In this document: positions 33,321 to 44,009 of the stretch, piece by piece
Layout of the letters: the number at the start of each line of letters is the position of its first letter
How positions within the stretch are numbered: the first letter of the stretch is position 1
Source: Limanda limanda
Taxonomy: Eukaryota > Chordata > Actinopteri > Pleuronectiformes > Pleuronectidae
Direction: 5' to 3'
Length of the DNA stretch: 64,000 bases
Assembly (NCBI RefSeq): GCF_963576545.1
Contig: NC_083638.1
Coordinates: 3,947,619-4,011,618, forward strand
The notes under the pieces: model-generated
The model's input: only the letters and a program-made list of their open reading frames with translations
Database searches by the model: none
What the model was told of the DNA's origin: nothing
Translations under genes and position numbers: made by a program

Positions 33321-36300
33321 ATGAGCGGAAAAGGTGAAGTTTCCCCGGCCGGGGCCGAGGAGGAGAGGCGGAGGAGGAGCAGGATCATCAACGTGGTTTA
33401 TCTCATCACCGCGGTGGACACGACGCTCATGTTCCTGCAGTTTTCTGTCACTCCGGTGAGTTTTGAAAAATGATCATAATCATGATAACCCGGTGTTATG
33501 TCAGCGCATAGAGCTGAGATTTCCGAGGCGGCCGTGAACGTGAGGCTGGAGAAGCTGCAGGAAAACATAAGAAACTGAGATGCGTTCAATGTCTGTTGTT
33601 TATGTTGTTCTTGCTGTTGTTTACATGTACTACAGAGGCAATAATGATGCATTCAGACACTTTAACACCACATTTACTAATAATACTGTATAACTAATAC
33701 ACCACAGTATTTACATTACAGGAAACAGGTTTAAAATACACTTAAAGTCAAGAGAGTCAACAGTGAATTTACTAAAGTACACATCGGAGGTATTTGTACT
33801 TCTATGCCACTTAACATGTTTACAATTCCTGTCAGAAATATCTTTGTTTACTCCACTACAGTTATTTTACATTTTGTATTCTTATATTTCTTCCGTCAAG
33901 CAGCGTGATCTTCAGTCTGCTTTTAATCGGAGGTTTGTGTTTCCCCCCCCCCTGTTTTGTTGTTAGTTTGTGTGTTTGTGTGTTTGTAAACAAGATGACG
34001 CAGATCTATGAATTTATTTGCACTCTTTGACATTTGAAGATATAGTATATGTATAAAATAGATAATTCATGGGTATTGATGATGAATGAAACTGTAAACA
34101 TTTTTGGGAACTGATATCTTGGAGTGTGTGTAGTTGGAGGTGGTTTAATAAGGAGACTGTTGTATATCAACACGCTGTGAATAAGATTGTGTGTATTTTA
34201 ACATCTGTACTTTCTTCACGTCTCTTTTAGTATTTGGCAAAGAAACTGGGCTTCGACACTTTGTGGTTTGGTTATTTACAAACCACGGTGGGCGTCATTC
34301 AGCTGTTCGGGGGTCCGGTGTTTGGAAGGTGAGTGCAAAATCAACGATGACGACACAAACAAAATGCATGGAGCCTTTTCTTGATGTGTTTCCCGGGGTC
34401 ATCGTCGTCAGCGTTGTTGTGTTTTTTGTGCGGCTGTAAACGTTGTGTGTCCGTTCCTGTCGGCAGGTTTGCAGATCTCCACGGAGCACGAGCAGCTTTG
34501 TCTCTGGCCTTTGGTGCAACTGTGGTTTTCTTTCTGCTTATGGCCGTAGCAAGCAATCCTCTGATGCTGTTCCTGCACAAAATCCCAACGGTCTTCATGC
34601 ACGTCCTGCCTGGTGAGCACCCCCCCCCCCCCCCCCAGCTACAGCCCTCCTCTCTCAATCACATTTCAAACATAGATAAAGCTCTTCCGGGCCCTGGGTC
34701 AGTGTTTGCTGTGGGTGTGACGCCCTTAAGGAGCCTGTAGGAACATTTTCTGAATTAGTTTGTTTTTAAAAGGTAAACTAAGAGTAAATGTTCCTAAAGC
34801 AAACTTTGTGTCGGCTCGGGGCACGAAGCGTCTCAACCGTCAGGGTGAAGCAGCTGAAGCCTCACAGCAAAGAGGTTTGTGGTTTGAATCCTGGTTCTTC
34901 CTGTGAGGAGTTTGCATGTTCTCCCTGCGTCTCCTGTCTTCCTCCCACAGTGAAACGACAATCAGATTGTGGTGAGGTTGATTGGAGACTCGTAGTGAGA
35001 GTGAACGGTTGTGTGTGTTTGCCCTGTGTGTTCATTTTACTACCACTACTGACTTTGCTTTAAAAACAACATGTGGGAAAAAGCATTCTTAATACTGACC
35101 TGCCCCTGCAATTTATAGCATTATTTTTGGGAAATGTTGATTTTCAAACAAGGCGCCCAGATAAATATATGATTGGCAAACTAATAACCGCATGTAAAAA
35201 AGCGCTCACAAGGCGCTGGCTGCTTCCTGAGCCCACGATAGAGGAGTGGATAGATATAGTAAATGACATTAATGTTATGGAAAGGATTACTTTCTCCTTT
35301 TGTCTTCGTAAAACTGTGTTCATCCAATTATGGAGCAAATGGGTGAGATATGTAAAACCCCTCAGGCCAGACTTTGAGGAAGTATTGAATGAATGACCCT
35401 GTAATGTTGCCTTGATTTAACAAGCCTCACCGACCTCTGTCCCATTCTCGCTCAAATCACCCTCTCACATGTTGTTGTTTTTTATTCGGCTTGTTTTTAT
35501 TAATTAATTTGTTTTTCCCTACTGATCTGTGATTATTGTCTACATGTACGCACTGTACCTCTCCCAAAATGTACAAAGTTACCCAATTTTGAAAAAGGTT
35601 GACAGCAGAAGAAAGAAAATTGCCCTTGCCGGGCTGATGTAAGTTTTTGTAAACAACTGTCAAAAAAAATAAAGAATATATAAAAAAAACAAACAACAAC
35701 ATGTGGGCCGATGACACAGAAACGTGAACGCTCTCCATGAGCAGAGTCATCAGAAAGCATCATCTCATCATAATCTAACTTGGGTTAATTTCACTTCTGT
35801 TTCTCTCCTCCCTCCTCCTGGTCTGCAGCGTCTCAGATGGTCATCACAGATCTTTCCCACCCGGAGAAGCGGGCGGATGGTTTATCCAAACTGGGTCTGA
35901 GTTTTGGCATCGGCATGATCGTCGGCTCCACGTTGGGCGGACAACTCAACACGCGCTACGGGTGAGTGAGGCTGGGCAGCAGCTTTCAGACGAGCTCTAG
36001 AGTCTGGACACTTTCCTGAGCGTTTCCAGAAGAGGCTCTGGATGAGAACCACGTCTGGAATCTGATTTCACAGTAAAGCTTCTCGCTGTGGAACTCTCCT
36101 TCCCTCGTGGAACTGTTTCCTAACGTGTTCACCTTCAACCAGATACAGACGTTGACATGATTTCCCCACGCTTCCTCCTGACTCTGATGCGACTCTCTGT
36201 TTCCCAGGGAGACGTTCACTGCATGTTTTGGTGCAGTGGGGAGTTTCTTCACTCTGCTGCTGGTTTTAAAGTTTATCCCCAAAACAACCAAAGATCAAGA

Positions 36301-39300
36301 TTCAAGCAGCAGCTCAGAAGGTGAGACACGTCTCCTCCTGCAGCTTCTCTTCATCTCTCCCAGTCTGTAGCATGTATAAACTGCTGCTGACACACAGGCC
36401 GGTGTTCTGGATCGTTGAGTTTCCCTGTTATAGTTCAACTGAAACCACATTTGGTCAATATGAATAATGCTTTTCTCTTTTGATTTCTGACTTTTTCCCC
36501 AAGAACATATTCATTTAGAGCAGGGGTCACCAACCTTTTTTAGACTGAGAGCTACTTCGAAGGTACTGAGTAGTACGAAGGGCTACTTGTTTCCAGTGGT
36601 GGGAAGTAACAAAGTAGAAATACTTTGTTACTGTACTTAAGTAGATTTTTCACATATCTGTACTTTACTTGAGTATTTATTTTCCTGACGACTTTTAACT
36701 CGCTACATTTGAGCACAAATATCTGTACTTTCTACTTCTTACATTCTCAAAACTGGCTCGTTACTTGAGCAGCAGAGGTTGGTGGAACGTGCAGCTTTAC
36801 GCACGGCGCACCTCTCTCTCTCTCTCTCTCTCGTTCTCTTGCTCCTGCAGGAGCTCGGTTCAGTCTTTATTATTAGGGCCAGAGCACTGACAGGCACTGA
36901 CAGACGTAAGGCCCTATTGAAATTGGAAGGATTATTATTCAGGCAAATGAATTTGGTTTTTGAGGGCCTTTATTAGGTGACTTTACATAATTTTTTGAAG
37001 GTATTCCTTTTTCGCTTCACATTCGTTTACCCTTTCCTGCTTCGTGTCAACATCTGCACATAAATACATAGCTCGAAGCAGCAAGTGGTTAACTTTTCTT
37101 AAAGAAAATATTGGAAGTATTTGGTTTAAACAAAAACTGTTGGTAAATAGACTATCACTTAGTCTTACACGTCCAAGTAAACAAAACAAACAGATTTAAA
37201 ACAAGTCGAGATGGAAAAACAAACAACACAACCAATTATATAAACAAACGCAAAAACAACTTTCAGCCAACACAACCAAAAACAAACACTGTGTCGTGGA
37301 CGACTGCATATTCACGCACACAATTCAGGTTTTTTAATGGACCTCGCCAAATGGAACCCTGGGTAATCAGGCCCAGTTTTCCACTCACTATAATGCAAAT
37401 ATAATTTTTGCAAAGATATTATATATCTATATATTGCCAATTCCAATCCTGAGTCGCCCTTTGTGCTGACTCAACACAACTTAGAAGCTGTTGAGTCTTT
37501 AAATATGTATTGTACAAACTGGCTAATGTGTACAACTTCAAGCAGGGTTGTGTCTTCACTTTGTCGTCCCTACAGGTGTATTGTCACCCTGCTTCAAACA
37601 AATGCAAACACAAACACAGGCCCATTCAGTGAAGATAGTCTAATGATAAATAAACAGGCTTACATGTAGATGTGTGGACAAGCTGGCGGCAGGTATACAG
37701 GCAGGTAAACATCCAGGCAGTTACACAATACAGCTAATAGACACAAAAGGTTAATTTGGTCTATTAGTGTTCTTAGGTAGAATCAAGAGGCACTTATTTA
37801 TTCTGTTGTGTTGATTCTTTGTTGTCTCTAGAAGTTCAGATGCACTTGTCCAATACTTTTTTAACCTCAGCATCTCGGGTTCAAAATTTGTAAAATTATA
37901 CAATATATATTAGGGCTGTCAGTTTTACGCGTTATTAACGGCGTTAACGCAAACCCATTTTAACGCCGTCAATTTTTTTAACTCGAGTTAAAGCAGAGCT
38001 GCAGCTGCAGCTTCAGTATCTGTGTTCGCCTCCAGTCTGACCTGCTCTCGCTTTTTGTTTTAATATTTCGCCACCTAAACTATATATTTTAAAGCTATTG
38101 TAGCGTCCCACAGGACACGCAACTTCTTCGTGGTTTAGTAACTGGTATTTTCCTCTACACGAACATGTGCACCTCTCGCTGTTACTCCGTCACTCGCAGA
38201 CATCAACACTTCACTTCCTCATTGATCCCCGATCCCCCCATCCTATTGGTCCAAACAGTCACATGTCCCACCCAGACCCCTTCAGTGACCGTCAGACATC
38301 AGAGCGCTCCTTCAACAGTGTTTTACTGAGCATACGTCAAAACCAAACATAAACATAAACCCAGTCCGTTACACTATTAGGCTGCAGCTATATGTTTTTA
38401 TTTATTTAAAAATAGGGTACTTCTTATTTCATACATTTTCCACAAATAAGGGGAGGACTCAAATAGCCCTACAAAGTTCTGTGTTTCATTTATTTCAAAG
38501 TAGGCCGACACCTGCCTGTGTATTTTGTTTGTTTGTTATTTTGTTGCTTGTCTGTTTGAGTAGCTAGCTTAAAGCAAAGAAGTAGTAGGCTAACCTTTTA
38601 TTGGTAACCTGACTGTTATGGTTCATCGTTTCTGAAATAAGAGGCCTGACTGCTATGTTCACAGCCGGGTCACAGCAGTTCACAACTTGAAAAAAATAAA
38701 ATATTAAGCCATGGTTTAACTGCACTATAGGCTGAGTCCTTGTTTACCTGAAATGTGCACTTTATAATTTTATTTTGTACCGCCCTGTTTTCAATAATAT
38801 AAAACATTTGCATAAAGCAAGCCAATCCACTTTTCCATGTTGATAAGAGCATTAAAACGAAAGTAAAATTATGGAAAAATAATAAATGAAGGAACATTCA
38901 GAATAGATACAAATTTGCGATTAATTGCGATTAATCGCGAGTTAACTATGACAAAATGCGATTAATCGCGATTAAATATTTTAATCGTTTGACAGCTCTA
39001 ATATATATATATTGTTGTTATAATTTTTCAGTCAGTTGAAATAAATCCTGAACTGAACAATTTTGGGTTGTTTTGTGTCTGTATAGGCCTACTATAAAAA
39101 GCACTTAGCATTTTTAATTTTGGTACTTGTACTTTTGATACTTAAGTACATTTCAACACCAGATACTTTTGATACTTAAGTACATTTAATATGAGCAACT
39201 CTAAGACTTTTACTCAAGTCATTTTCTGACAGGTGACTTTTACTTTTACCGAAGTCACTTTCAAGTAAGATATCTGTACTTTTACTCAAGTATGGCTTTC

Positions 39301-42300
39301 AAGTACTTTATACACCACTGCTTGTTTGATACAAACGTCCTGAATAACAGAGTTGCACAGATCACCTTTTAATATTATTAATAATATATGTGAAGAGACT
39401 GTCTGATCAAGTTAATGTTAATTATTCCTCGAAATAATTATTAACAATGATTTCCACAACAATGATTGTAGGAAACAGATATATTAATACATGCAACATT
39501 TATTTCTGTTAAACTGTTTTAACTTTGCTTAAATTCAACTTAATTGAAGTACTTTTGCTGACATTTATCACTACATGCCTCCATCAGTCTGTTCTTTTTC
39601 AAAAGTAGATAAAAAATAACCAAATAACCACTTATAAGCACTTTGTTACAAGATGATAAAGCTCAACCAAAAATAACACATGCATATGACTGCGGTGTAA
39701 TGTTTCTAAGTGTCTTCTTCATTTTTTGGGTCTCATACTGTCAGCTGCCAGAGTTTTCAGACCTGAAATAGACACAAGTCTCTCCTCATGTTCTCCTTCA
39801 TTCACTGTGAACCCAAGAGCAAGACAGGCTTCATCTTACTTTCTTTTCAACTTGGTGACATTTATCACTACATTCCTCCATCAGTCTATACTTTTTAAAA
39901 AATAGAGAAAAAAATAATTCAATTAAAATCACTTTGTCACAAAGATGATAAAGCTCAACCAAAAAGAACACATGCATGTAACAGGGTGTAATGTTTCTTA
40001 GTGTCTTCTTAATTTGTTTGTTTTCAGACATAAAATACACACTAGTCTCTCCTCATGTCCTACCACATTGACTGTGAACCCAAGAGCAAGACAGGTTTCA
40101 TTGTACTATCTTTTCAACTTGGTTTTTGAACACTGTCTCTTGTTTGTCCCTGACCGGCTGCTTCACGTGAACGATGCTCTCCACTGTGTGTGTCTCTGAG
40201 TGAGTGGGTGGGGGCGGGGCGGAGCCCCGGGGCTTGAAGACCGAATTATAGTCGGTTTTTACGCACGCACGCACTTAGCTTCTACGGACTCGTTTTGGTT
40301 TATAGTTCCCTCACAATTGCGGGTGTTGCAACGCAATTCACCGCCAGACCACTAGGCGGAGTAATGTTTTTTGTTGAAGTCGGCTCTTCTTCGTGTGTGG
40401 CACACGTTAATTTACATCGCCACGGCGGCTCCTCAGAGCCTTTTTCTGGCGGACAAATCCGCCGGTTAGTGACGGGTTATACTAGTGGACATGGTTTTGG
40501 ATCTTTTCTGCCAAGTGCTCTTCTATTTCGGTCTATATTCGTTCTTCTAAATCTTCCGTGGTTTCCGCAGTTTCCGGGATTGAAGCCGGAAACTAGACTC
40601 CGGACGGGATGTAGTAAGCAGACCAATCACAAGCCTTGCGGGCTGCGTGAGGTCTGCGTGTTGCAGCACGCAAGCCGCAACACGCCCCCCGCAAGTAGGC
40701 GAGGGGCGTGTTGCGTCTCTCGCGTGCGTGCGTAAAAAGCCGAGTATAAATCGGGCTTGAGTGTGTGCGGGCCGCGTGGGCCGCGGGCTGCAGACCACTG
40801 GCTACAGGGAAAGAGCGATTTGTTTACTGCTCCGCCGTTAAAGAGATGCAGACGTCAAAACATTAGTTCGGCTATAATATTAGTTGCGCCTCACATTTCC
40901 TCCTAACGGTCGCGCCCCCCACACAGTTTGAGAATCGCTGCTCTGAGCGAATGATTGGGGGCGGAGCCCCGGGGCCTGTGTGTGTGTGTGCTGTCTGGAC
41001 ACACACACACACACACGTCCCCCTCCCGGTCACGCGCCCTAGCTGTTTGAGAATCATTGGCATAGAGTGAGATGGCGGTTAGACTATTTTTTAAATTTCA
41101 AATTTAATTATTTTTTCGTTTTTTAATTTAGAGCATGCCTTGCGGGCGACTCGCGGGGTCCCTGCGGGCGACCAGGGGCCCGCGGGCACCGTGTTGGTGA
41201 CCCCTGATTTAGAGGCAGGGCGCTTCACACTGTTAGCTTTTTAATATCTGTCTTTTACTAATTGGTTAATTAGGTTACTTTAAAAAAGTGATCAGCTGAT
41301 TAATCATGAATGAAAATAACTACTGTAAATTAGAGTTTTAATGTCAATCCAAGCTTTGTTTAAAGTGTAAATGAATGGGACTTATATGATCCTGAACTAG
41401 AAGCAAATACAGCTTTTGTCATTGTTTTAAGTTTTTAAGAGGAAATATGTTGCTTGGGTTTGGGGTAAGATTTATAGAAACAGGTTTTATGTTTATATAC
41501 TTTTCTCTCACTTTTACACAAGATGACAGAAAACACAGAATCTAGTGACATCTAGTGGTGAAGTGTCGTGTTGCAGCTGAACGCCCCTCACGTCACTTAA
41601 TGGATATTATATTTTGTGTAGTAAAAAAGGTGATGAGGAGGATTTTGCAGTTTAAGATCTTTTCTTCAGAGAACTCTACTTCTGCTTCTCTAACTCTGTT
41701 GTCGTATCTTCACATAATTCACTTGTGGTCATTTGTCTGTTGGAGACCTCATCACCTGGCGGGTGTTGGTTTGTGTGTTTTACATCAGTTCTCTTGCTTC
41801 TCTTTGCAGGTGATGACAAAAACAAGTCATTGTTCAACCTGGGAGAAATCACGAGACTGATGAAGTTCCCAGGAGTCGCTCTGACGTTTGCTGTGAAGAT
41901 AGTCGCAGGTTTACCATCAGGTGCGAGTCACAGATTTTTTATTAAAGTCTCACATTTCATCCCAGTTTTAATTTGTTTTCAGACATTATCGTATTAATTA
42001 TATGAGATCAAATGTTTCCATCTGACCTGAAAAAAGTGAATATCATCAGTGCTCAGTTGGGTCTGTGTAGCTGCGTCTCGCAAACACTAAAATGAACTTT
42101 CTCAATAAATATTTAAGATGCAGCCGTCTTTGATTTACGGTTTAATAGAAATAACAAGTTCATAGAAATCGGTTCCTCTTTCTCTCCGCAGGGATTTTTC
42201 AAGTCATGTTTTCGGTGATTGCGCTGGACTTCTTCAAGTTGCTGCCGGAGCAGAACGGCTACATGATGGCGTACTTCGGCATCGTGTCGATGGTTGGTGT

Positions 42301-43636
42301 CCAGACTCAAACTGAAACCTGAGACTTTGTGTGATTGTATGCTGATGACAGATGCTTGTTCCAGGTGATCCAGGGCGCGGTGCTCGGCCCTCTCACCATG
42401 AGATACTCCGAGCGCTCGCTGCTGCTCCTGTCCATCGGGGTCTCGGCTCTGGTCGGGCTGGCTCAGGTGAGACACAGACACACACCGGGACATCACCAGT
42501 TCCTGCACTGGGACCTGATCCAGGAAGTCCTGGTCCAGAAGGGGAAGGAAAATGTTCCCTGTTCATCTTTGACTGTAATAATCCAGATATTTCTGTTCCT
42601 CTGCAGATTTACATCGAGACTGTGTTCCAGTTCTGCCTCAACGTCGTCCCCATGATGTTTTCTCTCAGTGTATTTGGTGTCATCACGAGCACGATGTTGA
42701 CCAACAGCGTCCCAGCGTCCGACACAGGTGACGCCCCCCCCCCGCAGCGCACACAACCAACACACACATTCCATCCCATTATGTATGACACATTCATATC
42801 ACTGACGGGCGTGGAAACAGCAACACTGTGTCACTTTTTTTTAAACATATATTTATTGGTTTTATACAGTTTTATACATTTACATCAATTAACATACATA
42901 CAAGAACCTTCCCCAACCTGAACATATGGCAGCATAAAATAAAATAAATACAATAAATAATACAAATATCACACAAATTGCTAAGATATGATTACAATAT
43001 AAATTCAAGGACAAAAAATTACAATGAAAATACTAATTTAGTTTTAACTAAATTAAAACAAAAAATTAAATATATATATATAAGTTAAATAAAATACCAC
43101 TGTGTCACTTTTACTGAGCAACAGCGCCCCCTGCAGCGCAGTACCCAGGATCCTGAGCTGCGGCTGTAAACAAATCCACCAAACTCTGATCAGAATTCTT
43201 CATATTTGAAACATTTCCTGCTGAATATTGAGTGTAAAATTTAAGAGGAAACATTCTCCATGTTCACACTCAATCTGCTGTTGAAAGATACAACAGTTGC
43301 ACAGTGTTGTTGTAAGTTAAACCCACATAAATATGTATAACTACAAAAGAACCTCACGATCGACTCTCAGCTCGTTCAACATGATTAAACTAAACAAGTT
43401 TTACAGATGTATTTATTATCCTCACCCCCCTGACCTGCTTCTTCACAGGCACGATGCTCGGGTTGTGTGCGTCGGTGCAGAACCTGCTGCGCACGGTCGG
43501 CCCGACCGCCGGCGGCTTCCTGTACGTGAACTACGGGATCTCAGCGATGGGCCTCATCCAGTTTGTGGTGAATTCTGGGGTTTTAGTTTTTCTGATCCAT
43601 CGTGGGATCCCGAAGAAAACGGAGCTAAAGGACTGA
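33321..43636 (+). CDS. slc22a18: Solute carrier family 22 member 18, MFS transporter (complete)
   Basis: Multi-pass major-facilitator protein (ORCTL2/TSSC5), thought to be a proton-coupled organic cation antiporter. Exons: 33321-33455, 34231-34328, 34467-34612, 35829-35961, 36208-36320, 41810-41920, 42192-42292, 42365-42466, 42607-42727, 43449-43636. All splice phases fit, giving 415 codons; the human protein has 424. Conserved stretches match family order: FDTLWFGYLQTTVGVIQLFG, GGPVFGRFADLHGARAAL (the MFS loop 2-3 motif), ASQMVITDLSHPEKRADGL, DTGTMLGLCASVQNLLRTVG. The 5.5-kb intron 5 is large because of a nested hAT cluster. It is transcribed away from the NLR gene. The encoded protein is uninterrupted. 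Confidence 0.97.
34795..35030 (+). repeat. tRNA-derived SINE-like repeat in slc22a18 intron 3
   Basis: Contains a box-B-like gtggtttgaatcctgg followed by gagtttgcatgttctccctg, tcttcctcccacagt and gaggttgattggagactc, a sequence order common in fish short interspersed repeats. It is diverged and has no clear tail. Confidence 0.55.
35078..35695 (+). mobile_element. 5'-truncated L1-clade LINE, 3' end only, in slc22a18 intron 3
   Basis: A 107-codon ORF (35073-35396) has the C-terminal tail typical of fish L1-like ORF2 (KKALTRRWLLPEPTIEEWID). A 3' UTR, AATAAAG and a poly-A end follow. The 12-bp duplication acaacatgtggg flanks it (35066-35077 and 35696-35707), as expected for target-primed retrotransposition. 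Confidence 0.85.
36594..39320. mobile_element. Middle hAT element (CAGTGGTG family), inserted in the outer hAT
   Basis: Starts CAGTGGTGGGAAGTAAC and ends TATACACCACTG. The flanks cttgtttc (36586-36593) and cttgtttg (39321-39328) form an 8-bp duplication with one mismatch. It carries a piece of the GGGCCCGAGCACTGACA repeat (36866-36990) and is itself interrupted by the element at 37911-39000. Confidence 0.85.
37911..39000. mobile_element. Inner hAT element, inserted in the middle hAT
   Basis: Termini tagggctgtcag and gacagctcta, inverted. Flanked by atatatat on both sides (37903-37910 and 39001-39008), which fits an 8-bp duplication but is low-complexity. Subterminal gcgattaatcgcgatta repeats are present. 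No intact transposase; the segment 38420-38665 is homologous, inverted, to 12600-12860. Confidence 0.75.
41215..41800. other. Remainder of slc22a18 intron 5
   Basis: AT-rich. At about 41545-41600 it carries an inverted fragment of the repeat whose right end is at 23300-23388 (agtgccatctagtggtgaag type). Otherwise nothing is recognised. Confidence 0.5.
42839..43097 (-). mobile_element. Retroposed 3' end in slc22a18 intron 9
   Basis: Flanked by a 15-bp exact duplication, cactgtgtcactttt (42824-42838 and 43098-43112). Read on the minus strand it ends in AATAAATATATGTTTAAAAA, i.e. a polyadenylation signal and a short A tail. It is an AT-rich LINE 3' UTR or other reverse-transcribed RNA end with no coding sequence. 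Confidence 0.75.
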
Positions 43637-43976
43637 AACACAAAATAGAGCTCTTCTACAGTTTCTCCAAAGAGAAAGGATGGAATAAGTGTTTGATTTT
43701 TAGGATCAGTTGTTTTTGTACATTTACTCTCACACACTCTGCTGCAGTTGTTCCATGATGAGATTCACATGTTTCCTCCGGTGGTTGATGCTCAGGACCG
43801 AACCACTAGATGGCAGCAAACACCTCATTTGACCTGACGGTGGTTTTCCTCATGTTCACAGAGACCTTTTATAAATCAGTCTGCTGATGTGGAGATTTTA
43901 TTATACATCAGAAAATATACGATTATATAATCGCGACATTTGTAACGATCTTTATTTTCTGTTGTCGTTGTTTCTC

Positions 43977-43982
43977 AATAAA
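43977..43982 (+). terminator. slc22a18: slc22a18 polyadenylation signal
   Basis: AATAAA at 43977-43982, 341 bases after the stop codon, followed by a T-rich downstream element. It is the first such signal on this strand after the stop. Confidence 0.7.
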
Positions 43983-44009
43983 CATTTTAATTCAAAGTTT
44001 TCCTCATTC

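Larger units (their letters stand above)
36521..41206. mobile_element. Outer hAT element of a three-level nest (slc22a18 intron 5)
   Basis: Termini CAGGGGTCACCAACC and its inverse GTGTTGGTGACCCCTG; exact 8-bp duplication atttagag (36513-36520 and 41207-41214). The total is 4.7 kb, of which 2.7 kb is the inserted second element. The right part (40200-41200) is GC-rich, with gcggagccccggggc repeated at about 40220 and 40960 and a (TG)n/(CA)n pair near 40980-41015. No transposase domain was recognised in the remaining sequence. Confidence 0.9.
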
